From Hyphomicrobium sp. (GTDB lineage Bacteria; Pseudomonadota; Alphaproteobacteria; Rhizobiales; Hyphomicrobiaceae), in assembly GCA_003987725.1 (NCBI GenBank), contig RXJH01000003.1, positions 124,001 through 188,000 on the forward strand: 64,000 bases of DNA, in the 5' to 3' direction. Within the stretch, counting starts at the first letter, position 1. Each line of letters starts with the position of its first letter. The notes below the pieces were generated by a model, which saw only the letters and a program-made list of their open reading frames with translations, did no database searches and was not told the origin of the DNA. The translations under genes and the position numbers were made by a program. This document shows, one piece after another, positions 51,720-61,080 of this stretch.

Positions 51720-54104
51720 CTAGCGCGTTCGTTGTTTGAGTTCCGCGAGCAACCGCGTAACATCTGCACGGTCTGGTTCAAGTTCATTAAGAAGTTCAGC
51801 GCGACCGAGCGCCGAGGCATAGTCGCCAGCCTCGATCTCGTATGTTGCCACAGCCCACAAGATCTCGCGATCGTACGGGTGGTGCGTGAGAGCACTCTTT
51901 AACGCTTCGACGGCTTCTCGCGGCTTGCCGGTATCATGGAGTGCGACGCCAAAAACGTAGCTGAAGCGTGGATCTTCGGGAGCAAGCTCAGCGGCCTTTG
52001 CAAGAGCATCCATCGCTTCGGAGATGCGCTGCTGACGAATGAGACTGAGACCTAGGGCGTGCCACAGCCCACCGGAATGGGGATTTCGTTCGAGCGATTT
52101 GCGTAACGCCGCTTCAGCACCACTTTCGTCGTGCTGCCCTCTCGTCAGCTCGGCCAATGCGATGACTGCCGGGACGAAGGTCGGATCGATTTCGATCGCC
52201 CTTGCGAAGGCGGCTCGGGCGTCGTAGGGCTTGCCGCGATCGCGATAAAGTGTGCCTAGATTGGTTTGCGACTCTGGCCGTTCCGCATTGAACAACTGGG
52301 CATCGACATATTCGGCGAGCGCCTTCTCGAATGAGGCCAGATCGTCGGGCGACAAATTCTGTTCCGCTTCTCCGGCAATGGCCCGAGCGGCATCCATGCG
52401 AACCAAGCGAGTCTCGTCGCGCAACAAAGGCGCGAGAAGCGATCGGCGCGTCTCGGGGTCCGCCCCGGCGATCACTGACACCGCCGCAGCGCGAATTTGA
52501 GGATCATTGATTTTCAAGGAGCCCGCTGCGAAGTCCAGGACCTGAGGCGAGGGAAATCGTCCAAGCCGGGCAATCGCACTTGCGCGTACGATTGGTGCCT
52601 CCGTGCTGGCTTTTGCAATTCCCATCAAACTGAGTTGAGCGCCAGGAGCTCCCCAGTCACCACGATCGAAGGCTTGAGCGAAATCTTGGAATCCCGGCTT
52701 CGCCGAAGGATACCAAGCCTTGATGGCATCTGCCGCCCATTTGGCGCTTTTGTCAGTATGGCATTGATTGCATGCGTTGGGCGTTCCGAGCAGCACCGAT
52801 TGATCGGGGCGAGGAATGCGAATCGAATGATCGCGGCGGCCATCGATGCCCATGTACGTGCTGATCGGCATATGGCACGCGGCACATTCTGCTCCCTTTG
52901 AATTCGGCACGTGGTGATGATGCGAACTGGCGTCGAATCGTTCGGGGGCGTGGCACAGCCCGCAGAGCGAATTTCCGGTTTGGCGTAGCTTCGCTGTATG
53001 GGGGTTATGACAATCGGAGCAGGTTACGCCTGCTGAATGCATCCGACTTTCGAGAAATGATCCGTAATTGTAGACCTCGTCGCGCTGCTGGCCATCCACG
53101 TGATAGAGCCCGGCTTCCAGCAGCGAAGGGCGAAAGGCATCAAACAAACGCCCAACACTTTCCGGATCATCAGAGAACTGTTGGCGCCGCGAATGACAGC
53201 CTGCACAAATATGAATCTCATTTGCCGATGTGCGAGGCACAGAGCGGTGAGCCTGCCCATCCGTATCCATAGGCCACGTCACACCTTTGCGTTCATCGAA
53301 GATTTGCGCAAATCCCTTGCCGCGCTGATCTGATTGCTCCCATCCGTTCGACCTCGTCGCCCAAGCCACATGGTTCGATCCCGGACCGTGGCAGGCCTCG
53401 CATCCCACGCTGATCTCGGACCACGTTGTGCTAAATCGCCCGCTTGCCCGATCGTAGTTTTTCTTGATGTTGGTCGAGTGGCACCAGGCACACTGGTAAT
53501 TCCAGTTTTGATCGATGCCCGTCCAATGCTGGGGATCTCCGGCTTTTAATTTGCGATCCGGGTAGAGCTGATACCAGCGCTGACCGCCATTTTCCTTCGC
53601 GCGCGCATCCCACGCGATGCCGAGCGCTTGAATGCGCCCCCCGGGAAACTCAATGAGATACTGCTGCAGAGGCCAAACGCCGAACGTATATTTTATCTCA
53701 AAGTCGCCGAGTGCTTCGTCAGGTCCATCAGTGCGGACCCAAAATTTGCCGTCCTTCCTGTAAAACGTGCTTGTGACATCGTCCTTGCTGAATGTGACAC
53801 CGTCGAAACGGCCAAGCACGGTTTTCTCGGTCGCCTCCTGCATAGCCACAGCGTGCTGGGAGCTAAGCCAGTCTTTGTGCTCGGCTGCATGACATTGTGC
53901 GCATCGATCTGATCCGACGAAATCGGGATGCGCAACCGGACGGGTTATCTTCACCTGCGCTTCTTGGGCGAGTGAAAGAGGAGTTTCGCGCCAGAGTCCT
54001 ACAGCTAGAAATAATGCGAGGCAGGCCAGGATCAGCCTGGAAGGTTCTGCAACGCTGCGCATCCAAGCAGAACACCCTGGGCGGTTCATATCGCGTCCGA
54101 ACAT
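51720..54104 (-). CDS. Octaheme cytochrome c with HEAT-like and TPR repeats
   Basis: This exported protein of about 794 residues has an N-terminal hydrophobic signal segment (RLILACLALFLAVGLW). The multiheme region has eight CxxCH sites (CAQCH, CAWCH, CEACH, CAGCH, CSDCH, CGLCH, CAACH, CNQCH) resembling the cytochrome c554/nitrite-reductase-like fold. A helical repeat region (about 530-600) and C-terminal TPR repeats (about 640-790: LGTLYRDRGKPYDARAAFARAIEIDP and three more) follow. It likely moves electrons in the periplasm and docks partners via the TPRs. ATG starts at 54104, 54086 or 54062 are possible; a GTG 84 nt further upstream would add another hydrophobic stretch. It is divergent from a sulfatase. 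Confidence 0.88.
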   Translation of the reverse strand: MFGRDMNRPGCSAWMRSVAEPSRLILACLALFLAVGLWRETPLSLAQEAQVKITRPVAHPDFVGSDRCAQCHAAEHKDWLSSQHAVAMQEATEKTVLGRFDGVTFSKDDVTSTFYRKDGKFWVRTDGPDEALGDFEIKYTFGVWPLQQYLIEFPGGRIQALGIAWDARAKENGGQRWYQLYPDRKLKAGDPQHWTGIDQNWNYQCAWCHSTNIKKNYDRASGRFSTTWSEISVGCEACHGPGSNHVAWATRSNGWEQSDQRGKGFAQIFDERKGVTWPMDTDGQAHRSVPRTSANEIHICAGCHSRRQQFSDDPESVGRLFDAFRPSLLEAGLYHVDGQQRDEVYNYGSFLESRMHSAGVTCSDCHNPHTAKLRQTGNSLCGLCHAPERFDASSHHHHVPNSKGAECAACHMPISTYMGIDGRRDHSIRIPRPDQSVLLGTPNACNQCHTDKSAKWAADAIKAWYPSAKPGFQDFAQAFDRGDWGAPGAQLSLMGIAKASTEAPIVRASAIARLGRFPSPQVLDFAAGSLKINDPQIRAAAVSVIAGADPETRRSLLAPLLRDETRLVRMDAARAIAGEAEQNLSPDDLASFEKALAEYVDAQLFNAERPESQTNLGTLYRDRGKPYDARAAFARAIEIDPTFVPAVIALAELTRGQHDESGAEAALRKSLERNPHSGGLWHALGLSLIRQQRISEAMDALAKAAELAPEDPRFSYVFGVALHDTGKPREAVEALKSALTHHPYDREILWAVATYEIEAGDYASALGRAELLNELEPDRADVTRLLAELKQRTR

Positions 54105-54282
54105 AAGAGTAGCGCCACGCTTGGCTGCACCGTCGCCGACGATCAATAGGATAATCAGTACACAGTATAGAACCTGTTTACGATCCACGTCCTCGTCGAT
54201 TGCGCAGGGATTTAATCAGAGGCAGCTTGCCTTTTTGGTGTGTGGGCCGGTGCGCAGCGTCCTCATTTACGGAGCGCCAAAC

Positions 54283-55998
54283 ATGCAAATCTCTCGAAAA
54301 ATTTGGATCGGGTTTTCCACGCTACTGTGTGCGCTGTCAGCAATCGGTTCACAGGTATCGGCACAAACGAGCAAGCCCAACATCATGTTCATCATGGGCG
54401 ATGACATCGGCTGGATGCAGCCCAGTATCTACCATGAAGGTCTGATGGTCGGAGAAACGCCGAACATTGATCGCATTGGCCACGAGGGTGCGAAGTTCAT
54501 GGATTACGTGGCCATGCAGAGTTGCACGTCGGGCCGCAATGCCTTCTTCACGGGCATGTACCCCTTGCGCACCGGCATGATCCCGCCGCAACTGCCGGGC
54601 AGCCCGTCCTATCTCCGACCCGGCACCCCTGCTCTCGCCAAGTTCCTGATTGATCTCGGCTATACGACCGGAGAGTTCGGCAAGAACCACCTCGGTGATC
54701 ACACCGCATCGCTACCGACCGCGCATGGCTTCCAGGAATATTGGGGCTATCTCTATCACCTCGATGCGATGCAAGGTGTGAGCTTCCCCGACATCAACAA
54801 GACGCCGACGATCCAGGCAGTCGCACCGCCGTGCAAGAACACGCCGGTTCCGGGTCTCCCGGAGGTCCCAGGAGCCGTAGATCAGAAAACCACCCTGTGC
54901 TTGATGCCGCCGCGCCCTGTCATTTGGTGCAACTCGTCCGACGGCACGGAAGCTAACCAGACGTGCAAGGACGAGGGTCCGCTCACGCTGGAACGTTCGA
55001 AGACGGTGGACGAAGAAATCTCCGCCAAGGTCGTCGATTTCCTCGATCGCAACGACCCGAAGAAAACGAACAAGCCATTCTTCGTTTGGTACAACCCGGC
55101 GCGCATGCACGTCACCACGGTGCTGTCCGACAAGTACATGGCCATGGTGGGAGAGCCGGGCGGAAAGGATTGGGGCGTCAACGAAGCCGGCATGAAACAG
55201 ATGGACGACAACATCGGAGTCGTTCTGAAGAAGCTGGAGGACATGGGCCAGCTGGATAACACCATCGTCGTCTTCACAACCGACAATGGCGCCGAGGCGA
55301 TCACTTTCCCTGACGGCGGCGTCACGCCCTTCAAGGGGCAGAAAGGTGAGGCGTGGGAAGGCGGCTACCGCGCGCCGATGGTCATCCGTTGGCCTGGCCA
55401 TATCAAACCCGGGACGGTCAAAAACCAGCTGTTCGCGGCTCTCGACTGGGTACCCACATTCGTTGACATCGCCGGCGGCCCGAAGGGCGACGAACTGAAG
55501 AAGAAGATCGAAGCTGGTGCATATCCGGGTATCGTCAAGACCACGCTCGATGGCTTCGATCAGCGCGCCTATCTCGAAGGCTCTTCGGAGAAATCGGCGC
55601 GCGACTACTTTTTCTATTTCTCGGGCGCAACGCCGTCTGCGGTGCGCTACAAGAATTGGAAGATGTATTACACCATGTCTCAGCCGGGCCCGGCCGGTTG
55701 GCTCATGCCGCTGATCCCGTTCCACTTCACTTTGGTCCAGAACATCAAGCGTGATCCATTTGAGCAGGCGGTCGGTATAGACCAGAAGACGGCGATGAGC
55801 ATCGGCGGCGCACTCGCCGGGCCGGTGACCGCCTTCCAATACGATTGGAACATGCTGCCAATAGGTCAGCAGCTCTGGTTGGAACATCTCCAGAGCTACA
55901 TCACATATCCGCCGCTCCAGGCACCTGAATCCTACAATCTGAGCCAGATCATGGATCAGATGAAAAAAGCCCAATCGATAAGCCACGCAGGCGAATAG
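54283..55998 (+). CDS. Exported arylsulfatase-like sulfatase
   Basis: This 571-residue protein has a signal peptide (about 1-27, cut near VSA-QT). The sulfatase domain has PNIMFIMGDDIGW (metal Asp pair), the formylglycine site CTSGRNAFFTG (Cys 81) in place of the common CxPxR, YTTGEFGKNHLGDH and FTTDNGAEAITFPDGG. It hydrolyses sulfate esters in the periplasm; the Cys must be converted to formylglycine by an enzyme not encoded in this window. The ATG at 54283 has GGAGCG upstream. It is followed by a 2H phosphoesterase and a HAD protein, both also exported, so it may be a sulfur/phosphate scavenging set. Confidence 0.9.
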   Translation: MQISRKIWIGFSTLLCALSAIGSQVSAQTSKPNIMFIMGDDIGWMQPSIYHEGLMVGETPNIDRIGHEGAKFMDYVAMQSCTSGRNAFFTGMYPLRTGMIPPQLPGSPSYLRPGTPALAKFLIDLGYTTGEFGKNHLGDHTASLPTAHGFQEYWGYLYHLDAMQGVSFPDINKTPTIQAVAPPCKNTPVPGLPEVPGAVDQKTTLCLMPPRPVIWCNSSDGTEANQTCKDEGPLTLERSKTVDEEISAKVVDFLDRNDPKKTNKPFFVWYNPARMHVTTVLSDKYMAMVGEPGGKDWGVNEAGMKQMDDNIGVVLKKLEDMGQLDNTIVVFTTDNGAEAITFPDGGVTPFKGQKGEAWEGGYRAPMVIRWPGHIKPGTVKNQLFAALDWVPTFVDIAGGPKGDELKKKIEAGAYPGIVKTTLDGFDQRAYLEGSSEKSARDYFFYFSGATPSAVRYKNWKMYYTMSQPGPAGWLMPLIPFHFTLVQNIKRDPFEQAVGIDQKTAMSIGGALAGPVTAFQYDWNMLPIGQQLWLEHLQSYITYPPLQAPESYNLSQIMDQMKKAQSISHAGE

Positions 55999-56016
55999 CG
56001 GCTTAAGGAGTTCTGA

Positions 56017-56736
56017 ATGCTGAGGTATATCGTGGTCTTCGCGGCGCTCTGCGTCGGCCTGGCTTCACTCGGCGATCATGCAGAGAGCCGCGGTGCCCAG
56101 CAGAGCGCGGTCACGGCCATCGATATCGCACTGGAGCCGGATGCAACGATGATCCAGCGGGCAGAGGCCGTGAACGCGCGCCTGCTCAAGGTCTTCCCAA
56201 AAGGTTTTGCTCTAGGCGCGACGCACCACCCGCACATCTCGATACTACAGCGGTATGTTCGTACGGCAGATCTCGACAATGTTTACGCCTCCGTCGCCAA
56301 AGTGCTTGCCGCCGAGAAGATGTCTGGCTGGAAGCTGCGGGCGTTCAAGTACTACTACATTCCATGGAAGAGCATCGGCTTGGCAGGCATTGTCGTTGAG
56401 CCGACAGACAATCTGCTCAGGCTGCAACAAGAATTGATTGACGCGGTTGCTCCTTTCACAGTGAGGACTGGCACCGCGGCGGCGTTCGTCACCACTCCGG
56501 AAAGCCCGAGCATCAATAAGCCGACGATCGAGTATGTCGCGAAATTCGTTCCCAAAGCGACAGGAAGGCATTTCAACCCACACGTTACCGTCGGAATTGC
56601 CCCTCAGCGATACCTGAAGAAAATGCTGGCCGAGCCCTTCGATGCATTCACTTTCTCGCCAGCAGGAGCCTCGGTTTACCAACTCGGTAATTTCGGGACA
56701 GCCCGGAAAAAACTTAAGGCTTGGGAGATCAAATAA
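56017..56736 (+). CDS. Periplasmic 2H phosphoesterase-superfamily protein (2'-5' RNA ligase-like)
   Basis: This 239-residue protein has an N-terminal signal sequence (MLRYIVVFAALCVGLASLGDHAES). It carries two His-x-Thr/Ser motifs of the 2H superfamily, HPHISIL (about residue 69) and NPHVTVG (about 189), the pair that forms the catalytic centre in LigT-type 2',3'-cyclic phosphodiesterases. An exported 2H enzyme is unusual because most relatives work on RNA in the cytoplasm. It lies 18 nt after the sulfatase gene with an AAGGAG ribosome-binding site, so it is coexpressed with it. A role in cyclic-phosphate or nucleotide scavenging is a guess. Confidence 0.8.
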   Translation: MLRYIVVFAALCVGLASLGDHAESRGAQQSAVTAIDIALEPDATMIQRAEAVNARLLKVFPKGFALGATHHPHISILQRYVRTADLDNVYASVAKVLAAEKMSGWKLRAFKYYYIPWKSIGLAGIVVEPTDNLLRLQQELIDAVAPFTVRTGTAAAFVTTPESPSINKPTIEYVAKFVPKATGRHFNPHVTVGIAPQRYLKKMLAEPFDAFTFSPAGASVYQLGNFGTARKKLKAWEIK

Positions 56737-56803
56737 TAAACGAGTCAACGGCCAGTAATGGGGTCGTCACTGTTGCGTCGCCCGTGCGAGCTCGGAGGTT
56801 TCC

Positions 56804-57823
56804 ATGAAGTCAGACAGCGCTTTCCTCTCGGCCGCTCGCGTGGCTACGGTGACGCTGTTCGCTTTCCTGTCGAGTTGCCTTCAAGTGCGAGCAGAGAGCG
56901 ACCCGCTACCATCGTGGAACGAAGGTGCAGCCAAGACGGCGATCATCGACTTCGTAAAAACCACGACAGATCCAGCGAGCCCCAAGTTCGTATCGCCCGA
57001 GGCGCGGATCGCCACGTTCGATCAGGACGGCACGACGTGGGTTGAGCAACCTATGTACACGCAGGTGATGTACTGCCTGGACCGAGTTCCTGCGCTGGCG
57101 GAAAAAAAGCCGGAACTGAAATCCATCGAACCATTCAAGACCGTACTGTCCGGCGATCGGGAAGCAATAGCGAAGTTGCCGAAGGAGGATCTGTTGAAGA
57201 TTCTCGCTGCCACCCTCACCGGCATGACGGTCGACGACTTCAACGCTGAGGTGAAGACGTGGATCGAAACGGCGAAGCATCCCCGTTTCAAGCGGCTGTA
57301 TACGGATCTTACATACCAACCCATGCTTGAAGTGATGCGCCTGTTCCGTGACAACGGCTACAAGACCTATTTTGTCACCGGCGGTGGCCAGGACTTCGTG
57401 CGCGTATATGCCGAGCGTGTCTATGGGGTGCCGCTGGAACAGGTGGTCGGCAGCGTCGGCGCGACGGAATTCAGCCACGACAAGGACGGTAAGCCGATCC
57501 TCATCAAAGTGCCGAAGCTCCTCCTCAATGATGATAACGCCGGTAAGCCCGAAGGCATCCACTTCGTCATCGGGCGGCGCCCCGTCGCCGCATTTGGCAA
57601 CTCCATCGGCGACAAAGAGATGCTGGAATACACTCAGGCAGGCGGCGGTGCCCGCTTGATGCTGCTCGTGCACCACGACGATGCCGAGCGCGAATACGCC
57701 TACGGACCCGACTCCAAGGTCGGCACATTCTCTGACGCTCTTATGGACGAAGCCAAAAGCAACGGCTGGATCGTTGTCAGCATGAAGAATGATTGGAAGC
57801 GGATTTTCGCATTCAATCCATAG
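56804..57823 (+). CDS. Exported HAD-superfamily phosphatase
   Basis: This 339-residue protein has a hydrophobic N-terminus with FLSSCLQVRA, which could be either a lipobox (LSSC) or a Sec cleavage site near VRA-ES. HAD motif I is TFDQDGTTW (nucleophile and acid Asp), a middle cap follows, TGGGQDFVRVYAERVYG contains a motif II-like Thr, and NSIGDKEML gives motif IV Asp. It probably removes phosphate from a small phosphate ester in the periplasm. It is the third exported hydrolase in the sulfatase-2H-HAD run. Confidence 0.87.
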   Translation: MKSDSAFLSAARVATVTLFAFLSSCLQVRAESDPLPSWNEGAAKTAIIDFVKTTTDPASPKFVSPEARIATFDQDGTTWVEQPMYTQVMYCLDRVPALAEKKPELKSIEPFKTVLSGDREAIAKLPKEDLLKILAATLTGMTVDDFNAEVKTWIETAKHPRFKRLYTDLTYQPMLEVMRLFRDNGYKTYFVTGGGQDFVRVYAERVYGVPLEQVVGSVGATEFSHDKDGKPILIKVPKLLLNDDNAGKPEGIHFVIGRRPVAAFGNSIGDKEMLEYTQAGGGARLMLLVHHDDAEREYAYGPDSKVGTFSDALMDEAKSNGWIVVSMKNDWKRIFAFNP

Positions 57824-57876
57824 AGCCGATTTTCTACGGATAGAGCTGCAGGGCTGCCGCGAGGAACGAACCGGCT

Positions 57877-58437
57877 CTAGGTTGGCCGGACGTCCACTGG
57901 AGCGCGCGCCAGTCGCCGGTAGAGGTCGCGCCTCCGCTTAAATGGCCACCAGTCGTATAGGAATGTTTCTATCGGCTTCCAGTTTGCGACCCAACCAACC
58001 AGAATGAGACTTTCGGCGAGGACGCTCTCCACTGGGCCGGTACCCAAATGCGTGCGCGCCATTTGACTACCGAGGAGGCACACAATCAAGACAAGGCTGC
58101 CGATCAATAAATAGCGTCGACCGACACGAAACAGTTCGTTGAGTTCCCGCTGTTGCATTGCGGCGCGTTCCGCAAAGTAATTGGCCAGCGCGGCGCCGAG
58201 CCCGCGCTCCTGTGCTTTGCGAGCCTCCTCTTCAGGAAGATGCACGACAATTCGAAGCGGCGCGTCCGAAGGAAGTTCACGCGCCCAGCCGACGATGTAT
58301 TCTTCAGCATCGCGATCGAGGTCGCGCTCGTGGAACGGTGAAGGATCGAAGGAATTGAAGAGCTGCCCAAGCTCTCGAATTCGAACTTCGATCACCGCAT
58401 TTTCCTTCGCCAAAGCTTGCCTCGCATGTATCGGCAC
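57877..58437 (-). CDS. Conserved membrane-associated protein of unknown function
   Basis: This 186-residue protein has a GTG start. Its soluble N-terminal half (about 1-100) begins with a helical region and a strand/helix pattern (PLRIVVHLPEEEARKAQ). Two hydrophobic segments follow at about 107-128 (YLLIGSLVLIVCLLGSQMA) and 140-158 (ESLILVGWVANWKPIETF), with a basic tail (WWPFKRRRDLYRRL). I do not know the family. It lies on the minus strand next to a kinase-like fusion, but in a separate gene position. Confidence 0.65.
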   Translation of the reverse strand: MPIHARQALAKENAVIEVRIRELGQLFNSFDPSPFHERDLDRDAEEYIVGWARELPSDAPLRIVVHLPEEEARKAQERGLGAALANYFAERAAMQQRELNELFRVGRRYLLIGSLVLIVCLLGSQMARTHLGTGPVESVLAESLILVGWVANWKPIETFLYDWWPFKRRRDLYRRLARAPVDVRPT

Positions 58438-58598
58438 GCGCCGAATTCAGCCTTGAAAAGGATTTTATTAGATACAACGTCCGATGACTAATCGGTTATC
58501 TGCTCTTGAAGCCCATTTTGCTCGGCACCCAAGCTCATCGCGTCGTGACGCAGAGCACGACGTCGACCTTGATCAGTCAATAAAGTCGAGGATTCGAC

Positions 58599-60113
58599 TT
58601 AACGCTCCACCATATCGGACGCGGCTTGCACGCACCCGATCAGCCTCGCAGCCGTATTCGCGACCGCTTCACCGGAGCTGAGCGATTGCCATTCCGTCTT
58701 CGTCGCACTCCTTGCCTGTTGTCGTAAGACGCTTGGCGTCGCATCGGAGGGATCGCCAACTCGATTCCTCACACGATCAATAAGCAGCTCGAGCGGCGCG
58801 TCCAGCCAGAAGCCATTGAAGGGAACGGTTTCAGGGACCGCCGCTTCAATCCGTTGCCGGTCTTCCACGCGATCAAAGACGGCGTCGGCGATAACAGCAT
58901 GGCCATTTTTCAGATATGTTTCTGCTATGCGGGCTTGCTCCGCATAAACGAGCTTTGAAACGTTAGGTTGATAGGCTTCGGGCGGCAAACGCGTTTCGGC
59001 GGACACACCGTATAAGCGCTTGCGAATTCGATCGCTGGAAAGCACGCGGGCTCCTGGTGGCTGCCCCAACCGATGGGCGGCAGCTGCGGCAACGGACGAC
59101 TTGCCGGAACCGCTCAGTCCACCGACAGCAACGAGCTGCGGTGGACTGACATTCAAGAGATCGCTTGCAAGCTCAAAATAAGCGCTGGCTTCTTTGAACG
59201 CCGCTGCGGTTTCATTCGTGGCTTGGACGGCGACGACATGTGCGCGAACAGAAGCACGAACAGCCATGAAGAAAGGCAAGAGAGTGACACCGTCATCGTC
59301 ATCAGCGGCATCGAAATGGCGATTGAACACCCAGTTTGCTTCGGCGCGAAGTCCCCGGCCCCATAAGTCCATGAGCAGGAAGGCGAGATCATAGAGCACG
59401 TCGATGGTGGCCAGATCCTCATCGAATTCTAGGCAGTCGAAGAGTGTGGGAGAGCCATCGAGAAAGCAGATGTTTCGAAGGTGCAGATCGCCATGGCAGC
59501 GGCGCACTTTGCCCGATCTCGACCGCTCATCCAATAACCACCCCAACCGGTCGAGCGACGCCTTGAACGCCATTTCAAGGGCGTGCGTCCGGTCAGCGCT
59601 GAATATTCCCACGGCCCTGATCGATTCCGAATTCATACGCTGGACAGCCGCCATGATCTCGCTACCCGATCGCCGGTCATCGATCGTGGCATCTCGATGG
59701 AAGTCCGCGATAGCGAGTGCCGTATTGGTGAGGAGGGCAAGCCCGAGTTCGTTCCGTTCAGCGATTTGGCTGAAGAGATCCCGCTGATCGAAGCGCACCA
59801 TTTCAACAACAGAATCGACCAACTCGCCGCTTCCGTCGAATGTCAGGCGGCCGCTTTTCTCGCGCGTGATGCGTCGCACGGCAACATAAAGGGACGGTGC
59901 AGTGCGTCGATTAAGTTCCAGTTCTCGCTGGCACGCAGAGAGTCGCTGGCTGGAAGTAGAGAAATCCAAATAGGGGAAGCATACCGCACGTTTAAGCTTA
60001 TAGGCGCGTCTATCACTCAAGATAATGATGGAGATATGCGTGTCATGTCGTTCGGTAACATCCGATAGGCTTGAGAGGAAAGCAATTGCATCGCTTTGAT
60101 CTTGCCGGGTCAT
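58599..60113 (-). CDS. Fusion of aminoglycoside-phosphotransferase-like and AAA/Zeta-type ATP-binding domains
   Basis: This 504-residue protein has an N-terminal kinase-like APH domain with RCHGDLHLRNICFLDGSP (catalytic Asp) and LFDCLEFDEDLATIDVLYDLAF. It is followed (about 335-504) by a P-loop NTPase with GGLSGSGKSSVAAAAA and an adenylate-kinase-like VLSSDRIRKRLYG and lid region. This bifunctional layout is widespread in proteobacteria without a defined substrate, and its members are often called stress-related kinases. The ATG at 60113 has GAAGGCGC upstream. It stands alone on the minus strand before a CBS-domain gene. Confidence 0.85.
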   Translation of the reverse strand: MTRQDQSDAIAFLSSLSDVTERHDTHISIIILSDRRAYKLKRAVCFPYLDFSTSSQRLSACQRELELNRRTAPSLYVAVRRITREKSGRLTFDGSGELVDSVVEMVRFDQRDLFSQIAERNELGLALLTNTALAIADFHRDATIDDRRSGSEIMAAVQRMNSESIRAVGIFSADRTHALEMAFKASLDRLGWLLDERSRSGKVRRCHGDLHLRNICFLDGSPTLFDCLEFDEDLATIDVLYDLAFLLMDLWGRGLRAEANWVFNRHFDAADDDDGVTLLPFFMAVRASVRAHVVAVQATNETAAAFKEASAYFELASDLLNVSPPQLVAVGGLSGSGKSSVAAAAAHRLGQPPGARVLSSDRIRKRLYGVSAETRLPPEAYQPNVSKLVYAEQARIAETYLKNGHAVIADAVFDRVEDRQRIEAAVPETVPFNGFWLDAPLELLIDRVRNRVGDPSDATPSVLRQQARSATKTEWQSLSSGEAVANTAARLIGCVQAASDMVER

Positions 60114-60416
60114 CGTTGGCGCCTTCGTTTATGCCTTATCTGCAAGTTCTCCGTGTCTGTGCGCCTTGCGCCAAATCAATGATCCCTGGCTTCAGGCAAT
60201 CGTATCCTCAAATTTGAAGCTAAATACGATGTTTCAAAACGATTTCATTAAGGCAGGTCGAGCAGGGTTGATCGCTCGAATACGGAACGTGCTCGCGCGA
60301 AACATACTTGATCTACGGCGTGGAGCTGCAGACGAGGGGTTCTATGGGTTGATGACCGCTTGACCCGCATCGTCGTGAGTTTAGTCGAAGTAGTCTTAGT
60401 GTGTCAGGAGGAGGCC
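60114..60416. other. 303-nt intergenic region
   Basis: This is the divergent promoter region of the APH/ATPase fusion and the CBS protein. A 65-codon plus-strand frame has no ribosome-binding site or recognisable sequence. A GGAAC stretch at 60284-60288 lacks a matching -10 box. Nothing else stands out. Confidence 0.5.
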
Positions 60417-60836
60417 ATGAAGGTCAGAGACGTAATGCACAAAGGCGCCGAGTGGATAAGTCCACAAACTCCGCTTAGCAAAGTTGCTCAGCTGATGAAG
60501 GATCTCGATATTGGTGCGCTACCGGTTGGAGAGAATGACCGGCTCGTCGGCATGGTGACTGACCGCGATATTACATGCAGAGCGATTGCCGGCTCCCAAG
60601 ATGTTTCGAAGATGACTGCCCAGAACGTGATGTCCAAGGGAATTGTTTACTGCACCGCCGAGGAAGAGCTCGAAGACGCGCTGCGGCTCATGGAAACAAA
60701 GAAAATTCGCCGTCTACCCGTCATCGATGGAAAAAAGCGCATGGTCGGCATGCTCAGCCTTGGGGATGTTTCTCACGCGGCGCCACTTAACGTCTCGGGA
60801 GAAGTCATAACGGCTGTATCCGCGCATCACGCGTGA
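60417..60836 (+). CDS. CBS-domain pair protein
   Basis: This 139-residue protein is made of two CBS domains, MKVRDVMHKGAEWISPQTP at the start and QNVMSKGIVYCTAEEELEDALRLM in the second repeat, each with the usual VIDG/LVGMVTDRDI strand-turn pattern. Such small proteins bind adenine nucleotides (AMP, NAD, SAM) and modulate partners. It has an ATG with a very strong AGGAGGAGG ribosome-binding site. A stress or general regulatory role is likely from the family; no partner is evident in the neighbours. Confidence 0.87.
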   Translation: MKVRDVMHKGAEWISPQTPLSKVAQLMKDLDIGALPVGENDRLVGMVTDRDITCRAIAGSQDVSKMTAQNVMSKGIVYCTAEEELEDALRLMETKKIRRLPVIDGKKRMVGMLSLGDVSHAAPLNVSGEVITAVSAHHA

Positions 60837-60849
60837 CTGGAACTCTTCG

Positions 60850-60882
60850 TGCGCGCGCCGGCGAGTGCGAACCGCGCGCGCA
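60850..60882 (+). terminator. GC-rich hairpin after the CBS gene
   Basis: TGCGCGCG (60850-60857) can pair with CGCGCGCA (60875-60882) around a 17-nt loop, 14 nt past the CBS stop. There is no T tract, so it is a weak or factor-dependent terminator candidate. Confidence 0.35.
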
Positions 60883-61080
60883 ATATCGGATTGGAGCCGG
60901 GATCGGGTTCCGAACTCCCGAGCCTTGATGCTTACGAAGCAGACTAGCCGGAAGAAGGCTTAAGGTTATCGAGGATCGAGGCAATAAACACCGATCAAGG
61001 CTCTAGTGTCCCAGCGGCCCATCTTTTAAAGAGATGAAGGCGCGTGTGGCGTTTATTCCAAAATCGAAGGTCTTTGATCC

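Noticed and set aside
54712-55986. 424-codon minus-strand frame opposite the sulfatase
   Set aside because: The plus strand encodes an unmistakable sulfatase with signal peptide and metal motifs; the antisense frame is a codon-bias artefact.
57821-57879. Inverted repeat TAGAGCCG/CGGCTCTA after the HAD phosphatase gene
   Set aside because: The arms are only 8 bp and separated by 43 nt, without a T tract; chance pairing is as likely as a terminator.
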